Positions 16,507 to 24,474 of a stretch of DNA of 58,595 nt are shown here, piece by piece. Under the pieces are notes generated by a model that saw only the letters and a list, made by a program, of their open reading frames with translations, had not been told where the DNA came from and searched no databases. A program made the position numbers and the translations under genes. Each line of letters begins with the position of its first letter. Position 1 is the stretch's first letter. This DNA is from Gemmatimonadota bacterium (GTDB lineage: Bacteria; Latescibacterota; UBA2968; UBA8231), in NCBI GenBank assembly GCA_028875335.1, contig JAPPEF010000379.1:1-58595 (forward strand). Direction: 5' to 3'.

Positions 16507-17508
16507 TTAGGTTGAGAAATGGGATAGGATGTGATCGATGCGATCGGCGAGCGATTGTTCTAGGCGCGGCCCGAAGCGGGTTACCACTTGCGCGGCGGCA
16601 TAGCAGCCTAAGCGCGCCGCGTCTAAGGGGCTGTATCCGTGGGACAGCCCGTAGAGCACGCCACCGGCGAAGAGATCGCCGGCACCATTGGTGTCGATAG
16701 CTTGCACGGGGACGCCGGGGACTTGGTCGTGGACCCCGGCGGCGTACACTAGGGCACCGTCGGCTCCGCACGTTACGTAGGCCGTGCCAACTTGGGAAGC
16801 GAGGGATGCGCCGGCGGTTTCGCGGTCGTCGATCCCAGTGCTGACGACCGCTTCCTCTTCGTTGCAGAAGAGCAGATCTACGCCATGTTGCAAGAGCACG
16901 TCAAAGCGCGTCCGAAAGGCTCGGACGGCAAAGGGATCGCTCAGGGTCAGGGCGACGGCCGTGCTGTGGCGCTGGGCCATTTGCTGTGCTTGGCACGCGG
17001 CGGCAAAGCCGTCTTCCGAGCCAAGAAGATAACCCTCTATATAAAGGTACTGGCTGTCGGCGATAACCTCTTCTTGGAGTTGGGCTGGGCCGATGGCGCT
17101 GCTGATGCCTAAGAAGGTGTTGAGGGTGCGGTCGGCGTCGGGAGTAATAAAGACCAAGCACTGGCCGGTCTTGCCCACGCCGCGGTTGGCCGGATGAGTA
17201 GCCACGCCGGCTGCTTCGAGATCGCGTTGGTAAAAGTCGCCCCAAGCGTCGCGGCCGGTCAGGCAGGCGTAATAGGCTCGGCCGCCATAACGAGCGACGC
17301 CGATGAGGGTATTGGCCACCGAGCCACCCGAAGCCGAGGCGACCGGCTCGCCGTTGATCGCGGCGGTGAGGTTGCGCTGTCGCGCCTCATCGACGAGGGT
17401 CATAACTCCCTTTTCGATTTGGTGCTCGGCGAGGAACTCTGAGGCGACTTGATATTGGATGTCCACTAGGGCGTGGCCGACGCCATAGACGTCGTACGTG
17501 TGGGCCAT
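16507..17508 (-). CDS. PfkB-family carbohydrate kinase, adenosine-kinase-like
   Basis: 333 aa. PfkB signature 2 is complete: DTNGAGDLFAGG (272-283), with Asp278 as the catalytic base and the anion hole before it. The GGSVANTLIGVARYGG segment (61-76) and NEEEA (216-220) are also typical. The N-terminus (YDVYGVGHALVDIQYQV) looks like the group annotated as adenosine kinase, but ribokinase-like sugars or nucleosides are all possible. The ATG at 17508 has AAAGGAAAG upstream. It is first in an operon with the 2-hydroxyacid dehydrogenase. A sigma-70-like promoter lies at 17536-17564 on the same strand. Confidence 0.87.
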   Translation of the reverse strand: MAHTYDVYGVGHALVDIQYQVASEFLAEHQIEKGVMTLVDEARQRNLTAAINGEPVASASGGSVANTLIGVARYGGRAYYACLTGRDAWGDFYQRDLEAAGVATHPANRGVGKTGQCLVFITPDADRTLNTFLGISSAIGPAQLQEEVIADSQYLYIEGYLLGSEDGFAAACQAQQMAQRHSTAVALTLSDPFAVRAFRTRFDVLLQHGVDLLFCNEEEAVVSTGIDDRETAGASLASQVGTAYVTCGADGALVYAAGVHDQVPGVPVQAIDTNGAGDLFAGGVLYGLSHGYSPLDAARLGCYAAAQVVTRFGPRLEQSLADRIDHILSHFST

Positions 17509-17535
17509 GGGCTTTCCTTTGGGTGAAAAATAGGC

Positions 17536-17564
17536 AAAATAACCTATTCGCTCATAGCTGCCAA
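17536..17564 (-). promoter_or_regulatory. Promoter of the kinase-dehydrogenase operon, with a flanking inverted repeat
   Basis: Read on the minus strand: TTGGCA (17564-17559), a 17-base spacer, and TATTTT (17541-17536). An inverted repeat AATAGG (17529-17534) and CCTATT (17543-17548) brackets the -10, a layout expected of a repressor site. Confidence 0.5.
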
Positions 17565-17587
17565 AAAGGGAAGGGACAAATCTTTGC

Positions 17588-17615
17588 TTGTTTTAATTCG
17601 CGCTGAGAATATATT
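17588..17615 (+). promoter_or_regulatory. Promoter of infC
   Basis: TTGTTT (17588-17593), a 16-base spacer, and TATATT (17610-17615). Transcription would start near 17622, giving a leader of roughly 45 bases before the AUC start of infC at 17669. Confidence 0.45.
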
Positions 17616-17668
17616 AAAAACTCTGCGGGAGACGCCCGCGCTTTCCACCCTTTACGGAGGTTGATGCA

Positions 17669-18190
17669 ATCGCAGCAAAGAAAAAGAGTTTTACGAGAGT
17701 AAACGATGATATTCGCGTGCCCCAAATCCGACTCATCGGATCCGATGGGGGGCAGGTGGGGATCATCGAAACGGCCCGTGCCTTGGCCATGGCGGAGGAA
17801 GCCAATCTCGACCTAGTGGAAGTGGCCGCCGAAGCGCGCCCGCCGGTCTGCCGGATTATCGACTACGGCAAGTTCCGCTACGACCAAGAGAAAAAGGCCA
17901 AGGAAGCGCGCAAGAAGCAGCAAAACGTGCAAATGAAGGGCATTCGCATCGCCCAACCTACTATTTCCGAACACGACCTCGAATACCGGACAGGCCACAT
18001 CCGCACGTTTATCGAAAAGGGAAACCGGGTCAAAGTCAGCGTCCGCTTTCGCGGGCGGCAGATGGCTTACCAGGAACAGGGGTTCCAGCTACTGCAAGAT
18101 CTAGCTGCCAAGCTCGAGGATGTAGCCGTCGTCGACCAAGAGCCCAAAATGGAAGGCCGCGAAATGTCGCTCATTCTCAAGCCCCTCTGA
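17669..18190 (+). CDS. infC: Translation initiation factor IF-3, AUC start codon
   Basis: 173 aa when read from ATC at 17669. IF-3 binds the 30S subunit and checks the initiator tRNA and start codon. The conserved N-terminus VNDDIRVPQIRLIG lies upstream of the first conventional start (GTG 17717), so translation must begin earlier. The only well-placed codon is ATC 17669, with GGAGG (17656-17660) eight bases before it. IF-3 genes of other bacteria use AUU or AUC so that the factor represses its own translation. An out-of-frame ATG at 17664 opens only a 12-codon frame. ICDYGKFRY-like RIIDYGKFRYDQEKK and the C-terminal domain are complete. The usual partners rpmI and rplT do not follow; a strong terminator does. 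Confidence 0.95.
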   Translation: MAAKKKSFTRVNDDIRVPQIRLIGSDGGQVGIIETARALAMAEEANLDLVEVAAEARPPVCRIIDYGKFRYDQEKKAKEARKKQQNVQMKGIRIAQPTISEHDLEYRTGHIRTFIEKGNRVKVSVRFRGRQMAYQEQGFQLLQDLAAKLEDVAVVDQEPKMEGREMSLILKPL

Positions 18191-18208
18191 GGTTGGGCCG
18201 AGAAGCGC

Positions 18209-18249
18209 AAAAAGGCCGGTGTCCGCACTGCGGGCGTCGGCCTTTTTTT
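18209..18249 (+). terminator. Strong intrinsic terminator after infC
   Basis: AAAAAGGCCG (18209-18218) pairs with CGGCCTTTTT (18238-18247). The stem continues inward with further G-C and G-T pairs, and a T tract follows. It ends infC as a single-gene unit. Confidence 0.9.
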
Positions 18250-18321
18250 GTTAGTGTACTGTTGACACTACCCGCCTCGTTGGCACTCAGGGGTACAATC
18301 TCTTTTTTTAGAGCGGGTGCT

Positions 18322-19122
18322 TTAGGAGGCGACCAGCACGTGTTCGGCTGCGCCATCGAGGCCGGCGATGACTGGGAAGGACTTCGACTGCGGGCCATTG
18401 GCCTTGGGCACGTAGCGCACGTGCGGAGAGAAATAGGCGTAGAGCGCGGTGTTGCGCGAGCGGTCGGTCTGGTTGGGGCCGGAACCGTGGACCATCAAGC
18501 TGTGGAACAGCACCGCGGATCCAGCCGCAAGCGGCACGTCGATCTGGCGCGCGCTGTCGATGTCCTCGCGATTAGTCAGCGGTGCCCCTTGCTTTTGGGC
18601 GATGTGGCCCCATTCCTGCAAGCCCCAATGGTGGCTGCCGGGAATAACCTTGATGCAGCCGTTGTCTGAGGTGGCGTCGTTGAGGGCGATGCTCACAGTC
18701 ACGAGAGCGGGCGGCTCCATTGGCCAATAGGCCGAATCTTGGTGCAGGGCGTGGGCCGAGCCGTGGAAGGCGGGTTTGAGCATGAGGGTACTGCGGAAGA
18801 GGAGCAGATCGTCTCCGAGGAGCGATTGCACGATGGCGACGAGGCGGGGATGGGCCGCGAGTTGGGCAAAGCACGGCGACAGGGTGCGGGTGTTCTCGAT
18901 TTTGCGCAGGACCGGTAGGCCGTTGCGGTTTTGGTCCTTAGAAAAAGGCTCGCGCTGAAAGTGGCTGCTGAGTGGGTCTTGGTTGGCCTCTAGGTCGGCG
19001 GCTAGTTGGTGCAGGCGTTGGATCTCGTGCTGGCATTGGGCGACCTCGCGGCTGTTGAGGAGACTAGGAACGATTAAGTAGCCCTGCTGCTCGAAAAAGG
19101 CTCGCTGTTCATGTGGGTCCAT
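18322..19122 (-). CDS. Phytanoyl-CoA dioxygenase (PhyH) family protein
   Basis: 266 aa Fe(II)/2-oxoglutarate oxygenase. The metal triad is complete: His127 and Asp129 (ALHQDSAYW), distal His212 (LMVHGSGPN), with Arg223 for 2-oxoglutarate. DNGCIKVIPGSHHWG (153-167) is the characteristic core. HQDSAYWPMEPPALVTVSIALNDAT is close to the phytanoyl-CoA hydroxylase pattern and more canonical than the copy at 5936. The start at 19122 follows GGAGTG. It is a single gene with its own promoter (19156-19185), divergent from the SulP permease. Its substrate is unknown. Confidence 0.87.
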   Translation of the reverse strand: MDPHEQRAFFEQQGYLIVPSLLNSREVAQCQHEIQRLHQLAADLEANQDPLSSHFQREPFSKDQNRNGLPVLRKIENTRTLSPCFAQLAAHPRLVAIVQSLLGDDLLLFRSTLMLKPAFHGSAHALHQDSAYWPMEPPALVTVSIALNDATSDNGCIKVIPGSHHWGLQEWGHIAQKQGAPLTNREDIDSARQIDVPLAAGSAVLFHSLMVHGSGPNQTDRSRNTALYAYFSPHVRYVPKANGPQSKSFPVIAGLDGAAEHVLVAS

Positions 19123-19155
19123 GCGGCACTCCCGCTGTTGAGGTGTAACTCGCTA

Positions 19156-19185
19156 AGTGTACACTGGTCGCCGGTTAGGTGTCAA
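19156..19185 (-). promoter_or_regulatory. Promoter of the third PhyH gene
   Basis: On the minus strand: TTGACA (19185-19180), an 18-base spacer, and TACACT (19161-19156). The -10 overlaps a small palindrome AGTGTACACT. Confidence 0.45.
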
Positions 19186-19203
19186 CTATCCTCTAGCAAA
19201 CGC

Positions 19204-20943
19204 ATGAAGCGATTTTTTCCATTTATCCGTTGGTTGCCCGAACTCGGCCGGCCAGGCGTCTGGCGCGCCGATGTGGTCGCGGGCCTCACCGTGGCGACGA
19301 TCCTCGTGCCCCAAGCCATGGCCTACGCCGAGTTGGCGGGGCTGCCGCCGGTTTATGGGCTGTACGCGGCCTTTCTGCCGCCGGCCGTAGCCGCGCTCTT
19401 TGGCTCTTCCCGGCATTTGTCCACCGGCCCGGTGGCCATCGCTTCGCTTATCAGCGCGATGACCGTGCAGGGGCTCGTTCCCGAGGGCGGCGAGCTATAT
19501 ATCGCCTATTCGCTGGCCTTGGGCTTGCTGGTCGGCTTGATACGGATTGCCATGGGCGCGTTGCGGTTGGGCTTGCTGATCGATCTACTGTCCAGTCCGG
19601 TCGTCGTTGGCTTTACCAATGCCGCGGCCTTTATCATCGTCATTTCCCAATTGCACAAGGTATTCGGTGTGGAGCCTCAGCAGGGAAGTCATTTGTTGGC
19701 GGCCCTCCGCGTCATCGACGTGGCGCTGTTAGAGGTCCATTGGCCGACGCTGGGGATGGCGATGTTGGCCGGGGGGCTGTTGGTGGTCTTACGCCGCGGT
19801 CGTTGGAAGCTGCCGAGCATGTTGACAACGCTGGTGGTCACCACACTCGTTTCTTGGCTGGCTGGATTTAGCGGGGAAGTGGTCGGCGAGATTCCGCGCG
19901 GTTTGCCGCGGCCGTCGGTGCCGGACTTAGACTTGGAAATCCTGTCTCAACTCTTCGTGGGTGCCTTGACTTTGACCATGCTCGGCCTGATGGAGGCCAT
20001 GGCCATTGCCAAGACCCTCGCTGCACGGACGCGGCAGCATCTCGATATTGATCAAGAACTCATCGGCCAGGGTATGGCCAATGTGGTCGGTGGGCTTTTC
20101 CAAAGCTATGCGACTTCGGGCTCGTTCTCGAGGTCGGCCGTCAACTACCAAAGCGGGGCGCGGACGGGTTTTGCTTCGGTCGTGGCGTCGTTGGTCATCG
20201 CCGCGACCCTGCTCTGGCTCACACCGCTGTTGTACTATCTGCCGCAAGCTACGCTCGCCGTTGTTATTATCGCCGCTGTCGTCGGCTTGGTACGCATCCA
20301 GCCCCTAGCAACTGCTTGGCGCATTAATGTCTACGACGGGTTGATTGGGGGCGCGACTTTTGTCGGCACGCTCGCCTTGGCACCGGATTTGCACTTGGGG
20401 GTTGCCTTCGGCGTGGGGGCCTCGCTGGTGCTCAATTTCTACCGCACTATGCGGCCCCGCGTGGTTTTTCTCGCCCGGCATCTCGATGGCACTATGCGCG
20501 AAAGCGACGCGGGGCTGAGGCCGGATCAGCAGATCGCGATCATGCGCTTTGACGGCCAATTGTACTTTGGGTCGGGTCGTTATTTTGAGGATAAAGTGCT
20601 CGAAACGATCGCTTCGGCACCCGAGCTGAGGTACTTGATTCTCGATGCGGACGGGATCAACCGGATCGACGCTTCTGGCGAACAAGCGCTGCGCAACGTG
20701 GTTGAACGCCTACGCGAAGTCGGACTGGACCTGTACTTCACGCGGGCCAAACGGCAGCTTACCGACGCGCTGGAGCGGTCGGGGCTGATGGATCAGATTG
20801 GCCGCGATCACTTTTTTCGCTGGAACCAACACGCGCTCGACTATCTATGGGCACGGCTCCATCCCGATTACAAGGCGCAGTGTCCGCTCAATGTGCCTCA
20901 TTCCCAAGAGTCTGGGAATGGGGAAATCGAGTATTATATATGA
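19204..20943 (+). CDS. SulP-family anion permease with STAS domain
   Basis: 579 aa from the ATG at 19204; an upstream in-frame ATG at 19111 overlaps the divergent PhyH gene and gives a non-conserved N-terminus. The SulP transmembrane core is clear: WRADVVAGLTVATILVPQAMAYAELAGLPPVYGLYAAFLP, the STGPVAIASL segment, and about 10-14 membrane segments. A cytoplasmic STAS domain follows from about residue 440 (QIAIMRFDGQLYFGSGRYFEDK, LDADGINRIDASGEQAL). Such proteins move sulfate, bicarbonate or similar anions. With a sulfatase in the window, sulfate handling is tempting but not shown. The last residues (PHSQESGNGEIEYYI) come from a palindromic element at the gene end. Confidence 0.92.
   Translation: MKRFFPFIRWLPELGRPGVWRADVVAGLTVATILVPQAMAYAELAGLPPVYGLYAAFLPPAVAALFGSSRHLSTGPVAIASLISAMTVQGLVPEGGELYIAYSLALGLLVGLIRIAMGALRLGLLIDLLSSPVVVGFTNAAAFIIVISQLHKVFGVEPQQGSHLLAALRVIDVALLEVHWPTLGMAMLAGGLLVVLRRGRWKLPSMLTTLVVTTLVSWLAGFSGEVVGEIPRGLPRPSVPDLDLEILSQLFVGALTLTMLGLMEAMAIAKTLAARTRQHLDIDQELIGQGMANVVGGLFQSYATSGSFSRSAVNYQSGARTGFASVVASLVIAATLLWLTPLLYYLPQATLAVVIIAAVVGLVRIQPLATAWRINVYDGLIGGATFVGTLALAPDLHLGVAFGVGASLVLNFYRTMRPRVVFLARHLDGTMRESDAGLRPDQQIAIMRFDGQLYFGSGRYFEDKVLETIASAPELRYLILDADGINRIDASGEQALRNVVERLREVGLDLYFTRAKRQLTDALERSGLMDQIGRDHFFRWNQHALDYLWARLHPDYKAQCPLNVPHSQESGNGEIEYYI
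20896..20923. repeat. REP-like palindromic element overlapping the SulP C-terminus
   Basis: CCTCATTCCCA (20896-20906) and TGGGAATGGGG (20913-20923) pair around a 6-base loop, with one T-G pair. The translated HSQESGN resembles the HSRESGNP peptide that dispersed palindromic repeats give in many genomes. It lies in the last codons of sulP, just before convergent zapA. Confidence 0.6.
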
Positions 20944-20950
20944 AAGAGAA

Positions 20951-21280
20951 TCAGAACCGCTTGGCGTCGGTGGGGGGATTGTCTGCGGCGGGGGCGTCGT
21001 CGGACAGCAACTGGGTGAAGGAGTCGATGCGGGCATCGGCTCTGTTGAGCAGCGCGTCCTTGTGCTGACGAGCGGTGAGCACTTCTTCGGCGATATTGAG
21101 CGCGGCTAAGATGGCGATATCGAGCGGCCCCCGGTGTTTGATTGTAGCGGCGATCTGCTGCATCTTCTCGTCGAGGTAGGCCGCGGCGAGCCGGATGTAC
21201 TCGGGGTCTTGGTCCTCGCTGTTGACGAGGTTATAGGTCTGATTGTAAATGCGGACGGCAACTGGTTGTGATGGCGACAT
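20951..21280 (-). CDS. zapA: Cell division protein ZapA
   Basis: 109 aa. It binds FtsZ and helps bundle filaments in the division ring. The N-terminal domain has the family pattern VAVRIYNQTYNLVNSEDQDPEYIRLAAAYLDEKMQQIA, followed by LDIAILAALNIAEEVLTAR, which forms the start of the dimer coiled coil; length and layout are normal. It is convergent with sulP (7-base gap). There is no clear Shine-Dalgarno sequence because a stable hairpin occupies the region just upstream of the ATG. It has its own promoter at 21373-21401. Confidence 0.88.
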   Translation of the reverse strand: MSPSQPVAVRIYNQTYNLVNSEDQDPEYIRLAAAYLDEKMQQIAATIKHRGPLDIAILAALNIAEEVLTARQHKDALLNRADARIDSFTQLLSDDAPAADNPPTDAKRF

Positions 21281-21284
21281 GAGA

Positions 21285-21334
21285 TTCCGGGAGGTAAAAA
21301 GTGGGGACTCCCGCGATCTCCCCTTGTCCCGGAA
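21285..21334 (-). promoter_or_regulatory. Structured 5' leader of zapA
   Basis: The outer arms TTCCGGGA (21285-21292) and TCCCGGAA (21327-21334) are perfect over 8 bp. Inner arms GGGGA (21303-21307) and TCCCC (21319-21323) stack within. The hairpin begins 4 bases upstream of the zapA ATG (complement of 21278-21280) and replaces any ribosome site. It may be a translational control element. The remaining stretch 21335-21598 holds only promoter-like sequences. Confidence 0.45.
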
Positions 21335-21372
21335 GCCCCCTCTTTTGCGCGCTAACCACGTGGCAATTAACC

Positions 21373-21401
21373 AATCTATTGGGGCTAGAAATAGTTGTCA
21401 A
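21373..21401 (-). promoter_or_regulatory. Promoter of zapA
   Basis: On the minus strand: TTGACA (21401-21396), a 17-base spacer, and TAGATT (21378-21373). The same pair of hexamers at the same spacing occurs before rpsL at 45024. The leader would be about 85 bases. Confidence 0.55.
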
Positions 21402-21485
21402 CCTACATATTGGATATTTTTGCGATATTTGACAAAAAAATTGAGAAATCGTTTGTAAAAAATAAAAAACGGCCAGTGCGAGAAT

Positions 21486-21515
21486 TTGACGGCCTGTAGA
21501 GTGCGTTCTTAGTAT
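21486..21515 (+). promoter_or_regulatory. Promoter-like sequence upstream of the FAD/Fe-S dehydrogenase
   Basis: TTGACG (21486-21491), an 18-base spacer, and TAGTAT (21510-21515). An AT-rich stretch with a further TTGACA (21429-21434) lies upstream but has no good -10. Confidence 0.35.
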
Positions 21516-21598
21516 TGATGAGTGCCTACCAAGTGACCAAAATGCGCGTTAATCCTCTGCAGGATGAAGAAGGCGCGTAGCTGATCGATGTCTTAAAA

Positions 21599-24454
21599 AT
21601 GGATAGAGATACATTGGAGATGGCCTTGCAGCAGGCCATCCAAGGCGAGGTGCGCTTTGACGCTGTTTCGCGCATGCTCTACCGCACCGACGCTAGCATC
21701 TACGAGATGGAGCCCCTAGGGCTGGTTGTGCCCAAAGACGAGGCCGATGTGGTCGCCGCGGTAAAAATTGCCGCTGAGCAGAGGGCGGCGGTCTTGCCAC
21801 GGGGTGGCGGGACGAGTTTGGCAGGCCAGTCGGTGGGAGCGGCGGTTCATCTCGATTTTTCCAAATACATGAACCGGATCTTGGAGTTCGACCCAGACGA
21901 GCGCTGGGTTCGGGTCCAGCCGGGCTTGGTGCTCGATGAGCTCAATGCCTACTTGCAGCCCTATGGCTTGATTTTCGCCCCCGATGTCTCCACGAGTAGC
22001 CGGGCCAATATCGGCGGAATGATCGGCAACAATTCCTGCGGCGCGCATTCCATTATATACGGCAAGACCATCGACCACGTACAGGAGCTAAAGGTGGTGT
22101 TGGCCGACGGCTCGCAAGCGGTATTCGGGCCGCTAGACGACGCGGAGTGTGAACGCCGCGCGGGTTTGGACAGCCTCGAAGGGCGCATTTACCGCGAAGT
22201 GCGCCGCATCGTCGGTGAGCGCGAAGCGCAGATCCGCACGGGCTTTCCCCAGGTGATGCGCCGCGTATCGGGCTACAATCTCGACGAGTTCATCAGCGGC
22301 GCTCCTTTTGACTTGAGCAAGCTAATCGTCGGCTCGGAGGGCACGCTCTGCGCGGTGGTCGAAGCGCGGTTGAACTTGGTGGAGCTACCCGCGCACAAGG
22401 GCTTGGTGGCCGTCCACTTCCACGACTTGGTCGAGGCCATGGAGGCCAATCTGACTGCATTAGAGACCGCGCCGGTCGCCAGCGAGTTGATCGACAAGAT
22501 CCTGCTCGACCAGACTAAAGGCTCGGTCGAGCACGCCCCGAGTCGCCGCTTCATCACGGGCGATCCGGCGGCCTTGCTCATAATCGAGTACTATACGGAC
22601 TCCGAAGCCGAGCTGGGCCGCAAAATGGACGAATTGGAAGGGCGATTGCGGGAGCGCGGAATGGGCTACGCGTTTACGCGGGCTGTGGCCGCCGGGGATC
22701 AGAAGGCCATCGGGGAGTTGCGCAAAGCTGGATTGGGGCTTTTGATGGGCATGAAAGGCGATCCCAAGCCCCAACCCGGAGTGGAGGATACCTGCGTCCC
22801 GGTAGACAAACTACCCGACTACGTCCGCCGGGTGGTCGCGCTGATGGAGGAGTTGGGCATTGAGGGCGAATACTATGGGCACGCGAGCGTCGGCCTGTTG
22901 CACATCCGGCCAATCTTCAGTCTCAAAGACCCCGAGGGCATAAAGCTCCTGCGTCAGATGGAGGAGCGGATGAGCGATATGGTACTCGAATACGGCGGAG
23001 CCATGTCGGGCGAGCACGGCGATGGTTTGGCGCGCAGCGAGTGGATCGCCAAGATGTTTAGGCCGGAGTTGGTCGCGGCTTTTGTCGAGGTTAAGGATGC
23101 CTTTGATCCACAGGGGATTATGAACCCCGGCAAGATCACCCGTCCCCCGCGGATGGACGAGAATCTGCGCTATAACGAGGATTATCAGACGCCCCAGGTG
23201 GAGACGTTTTTCAGCTTTAGCGAGGCAGGCGGCTTTCAGGAAGCCGTTGAAATGTGTTCTGGGGTAGGCCACTGTCGCAAAAAGCTGGTGGGTACGATGT
23301 GTCCTTCGTACATGGCGACCTTGGACGAGGAACACACCACGCGCGGCAGGGCTAATGCCTTGCGCGCCGCGCTGGCCGGTACGTTGCCTGACGGCCTGCA
23401 CAGCCATGAAGTCCACCGCGTGATGGACCTCTGCTTGGAGTGCAAAGCCTGCAAAACCGAGTGCCCGTCGAGCGTGGATATGGCCAAGCTCAAGTACGAA
23501 TTTCTCGCTCACTATCATCGCCAGCATGGCTATCCGCTGCGGTCGCGGCTCTTTGCCGACATTGCCCGCATTAGTCGCTTGGGATCGGCGTTGGCACCGC
23601 TGTCGAATTGGATCGGTCGCAGCAGACTCAACCGCTGGATGTTGGATGCGTTTTTGGGTATTGACCGGCGGCGGCGACTACCGGCCTTTGCCCGCCAGCC
23701 GTTTTCGCGCTGGTTCACTGGGCGACGTCCGGCGCGCGGCGACAAGGGCCGCGTCGTGCTGTTCAACGATACCTTCGTCGAATACAATGAACCGGCCATT
23801 GGCATGGCGGCGACGATCATCTTGGAACGCGCTGGTTACGAAGTCGTCTTGGTCGCAAACAAAGTCTGTTGCGGCCGGCCGTTCATATCCAAGGGCTTTC
23901 TCGATCGCGCCCGCGCCTTGGCCCAGCGCAATGTGGAGGTTCTCGCGCCATGGGCTGCGGAAGGGGTGCCAATTATCGGGCTGGAACCGAGTTGCGCGTC
24001 GGCTCTCAGGGACGATTACCTAGACTTAGTTGACGATCCACAAAGTCGGAGCGTGGCCGAGCAGGTCGTCTTGCTCGAGGACTTTCTCGTCCGCGAGTCG
24101 CCGCTCGATTTGGAATTTGCCCAGACCGCCCGCCATATTTTGGTGCACGGCCACTGCCATCAAAAGGCCCTGACGGGGACGGCCTCGACATTGGCCGTGC
24201 TCAACATGCCGCCCCACTTTTGCGCCGAGGAGATCCCGTCGGGCTGCTGTGGCATGGCCGGTAGCTTTGGTTACGAGAAGGAGCACTTTGAAATATCGCG
24301 TGCCGTGGGGGAGGAGAGGCTCTTTGCCGTTCTAGAGGAAGCAACAGAGGAGGTGGAAATCGCGGCCGTAGGCACTTCGTGCCGCCACCAGATTGCCGAC
24401 TTTACTGGGCGGCGGGCACGGCATTGGGCCGAAATTTTCGTCGAAGCACTTTAA
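21599..24454 (+). CDS. FAD-linked oxidase and Fe-S protein, D-2-hydroxyacid dehydrogenase (GlcD/YdiJ-like)
   Basis: 951 aa. The N-terminal half is an FAD-binding type 4 domain (PRGGGTSLAGQSVG, 68-80; NIGGMIGNNSCGAHS near 138-152) with an FAD-oxidase C-terminal domain ending in GEHGDGLARSEW (about 472-483). Two Cys clusters follow for 4Fe-4S centres: CSGVGHCRKK...MCPSY (about 552-570) and CLECKACKTECP (612-623). The last part is a cysteine-rich CCG domain (CCGRPF; SGCCGMAGSFGYE near 880). This GlcD plus GlcF-type fusion oxidises D-lactate, glycolate or D-2-hydroxyglutarate and passes electrons to the quinone pool. With LarA in the same run, lactate or a related hydroxyacid is the likely substrate (inference). 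Confidence 0.9.
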   Translation: MDRDTLEMALQQAIQGEVRFDAVSRMLYRTDASIYEMEPLGLVVPKDEADVVAAVKIAAEQRAAVLPRGGGTSLAGQSVGAAVHLDFSKYMNRILEFDPDERWVRVQPGLVLDELNAYLQPYGLIFAPDVSTSSRANIGGMIGNNSCGAHSIIYGKTIDHVQELKVVLADGSQAVFGPLDDAECERRAGLDSLEGRIYREVRRIVGEREAQIRTGFPQVMRRVSGYNLDEFISGAPFDLSKLIVGSEGTLCAVVEARLNLVELPAHKGLVAVHFHDLVEAMEANLTALETAPVASELIDKILLDQTKGSVEHAPSRRFITGDPAALLIIEYYTDSEAELGRKMDELEGRLRERGMGYAFTRAVAAGDQKAIGELRKAGLGLLMGMKGDPKPQPGVEDTCVPVDKLPDYVRRVVALMEELGIEGEYYGHASVGLLHIRPIFSLKDPEGIKLLRQMEERMSDMVLEYGGAMSGEHGDGLARSEWIAKMFRPELVAAFVEVKDAFDPQGIMNPGKITRPPRMDENLRYNEDYQTPQVETFFSFSEAGGFQEAVEMCSGVGHCRKKLVGTMCPSYMATLDEEHTTRGRANALRAALAGTLPDGLHSHEVHRVMDLCLECKACKTECPSSVDMAKLKYEFLAHYHRQHGYPLRSRLFADIARISRLGSALAPLSNWIGRSRLNRWMLDAFLGIDRRRRLPAFARQPFSRWFTGRRPARGDKGRVVLFNDTFVEYNEPAIGMAATIILERAGYEVVLVANKVCCGRPFISKGFLDRARALAQRNVEVLAPWAAEGVPIIGLEPSCASALRDDYLDLVDDPQSRSVAEQVVLLEDFLVRESPLDLEFAQTARHILVHGHCHQKALTGTASTLAVLNMPPHFCAEEIPSGCCGMAGSFGYEKEHFEISRAVGEERLFAVLEEATEEVEIAAVGTSCRHQIADFTGRRARHWAEIFVEAL

Positions 24455-24474
24455 CGCGAAGTGAAAGGATTACG

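Noticed and set aside
17717..18190. infC starting at GTG 17717
   Set aside because: It would lose the conserved VNDDIR segment of IF-3, and there is no ribosome site before that GTG. ATC 17669 has GGAGG at the right distance.
19111..19203. Upstream start of SulP
   Set aside because: It overlaps the divergent PhyH gene and covers that gene's promoter. The added residues are not like SulP.
21517..21573. 18-codon ORF upstream of the FAD/Fe-S dehydrogenase as a leader peptide
   Set aside because: No ribosome site, no repeated codons and no hairpin after it. Probably chance.
22811..23527. 238-codon minus-strand frame within the FAD/Fe-S dehydrogenase
   Set aside because: Antisense shadow of a gene with clear FAD and Fe-S motifs.
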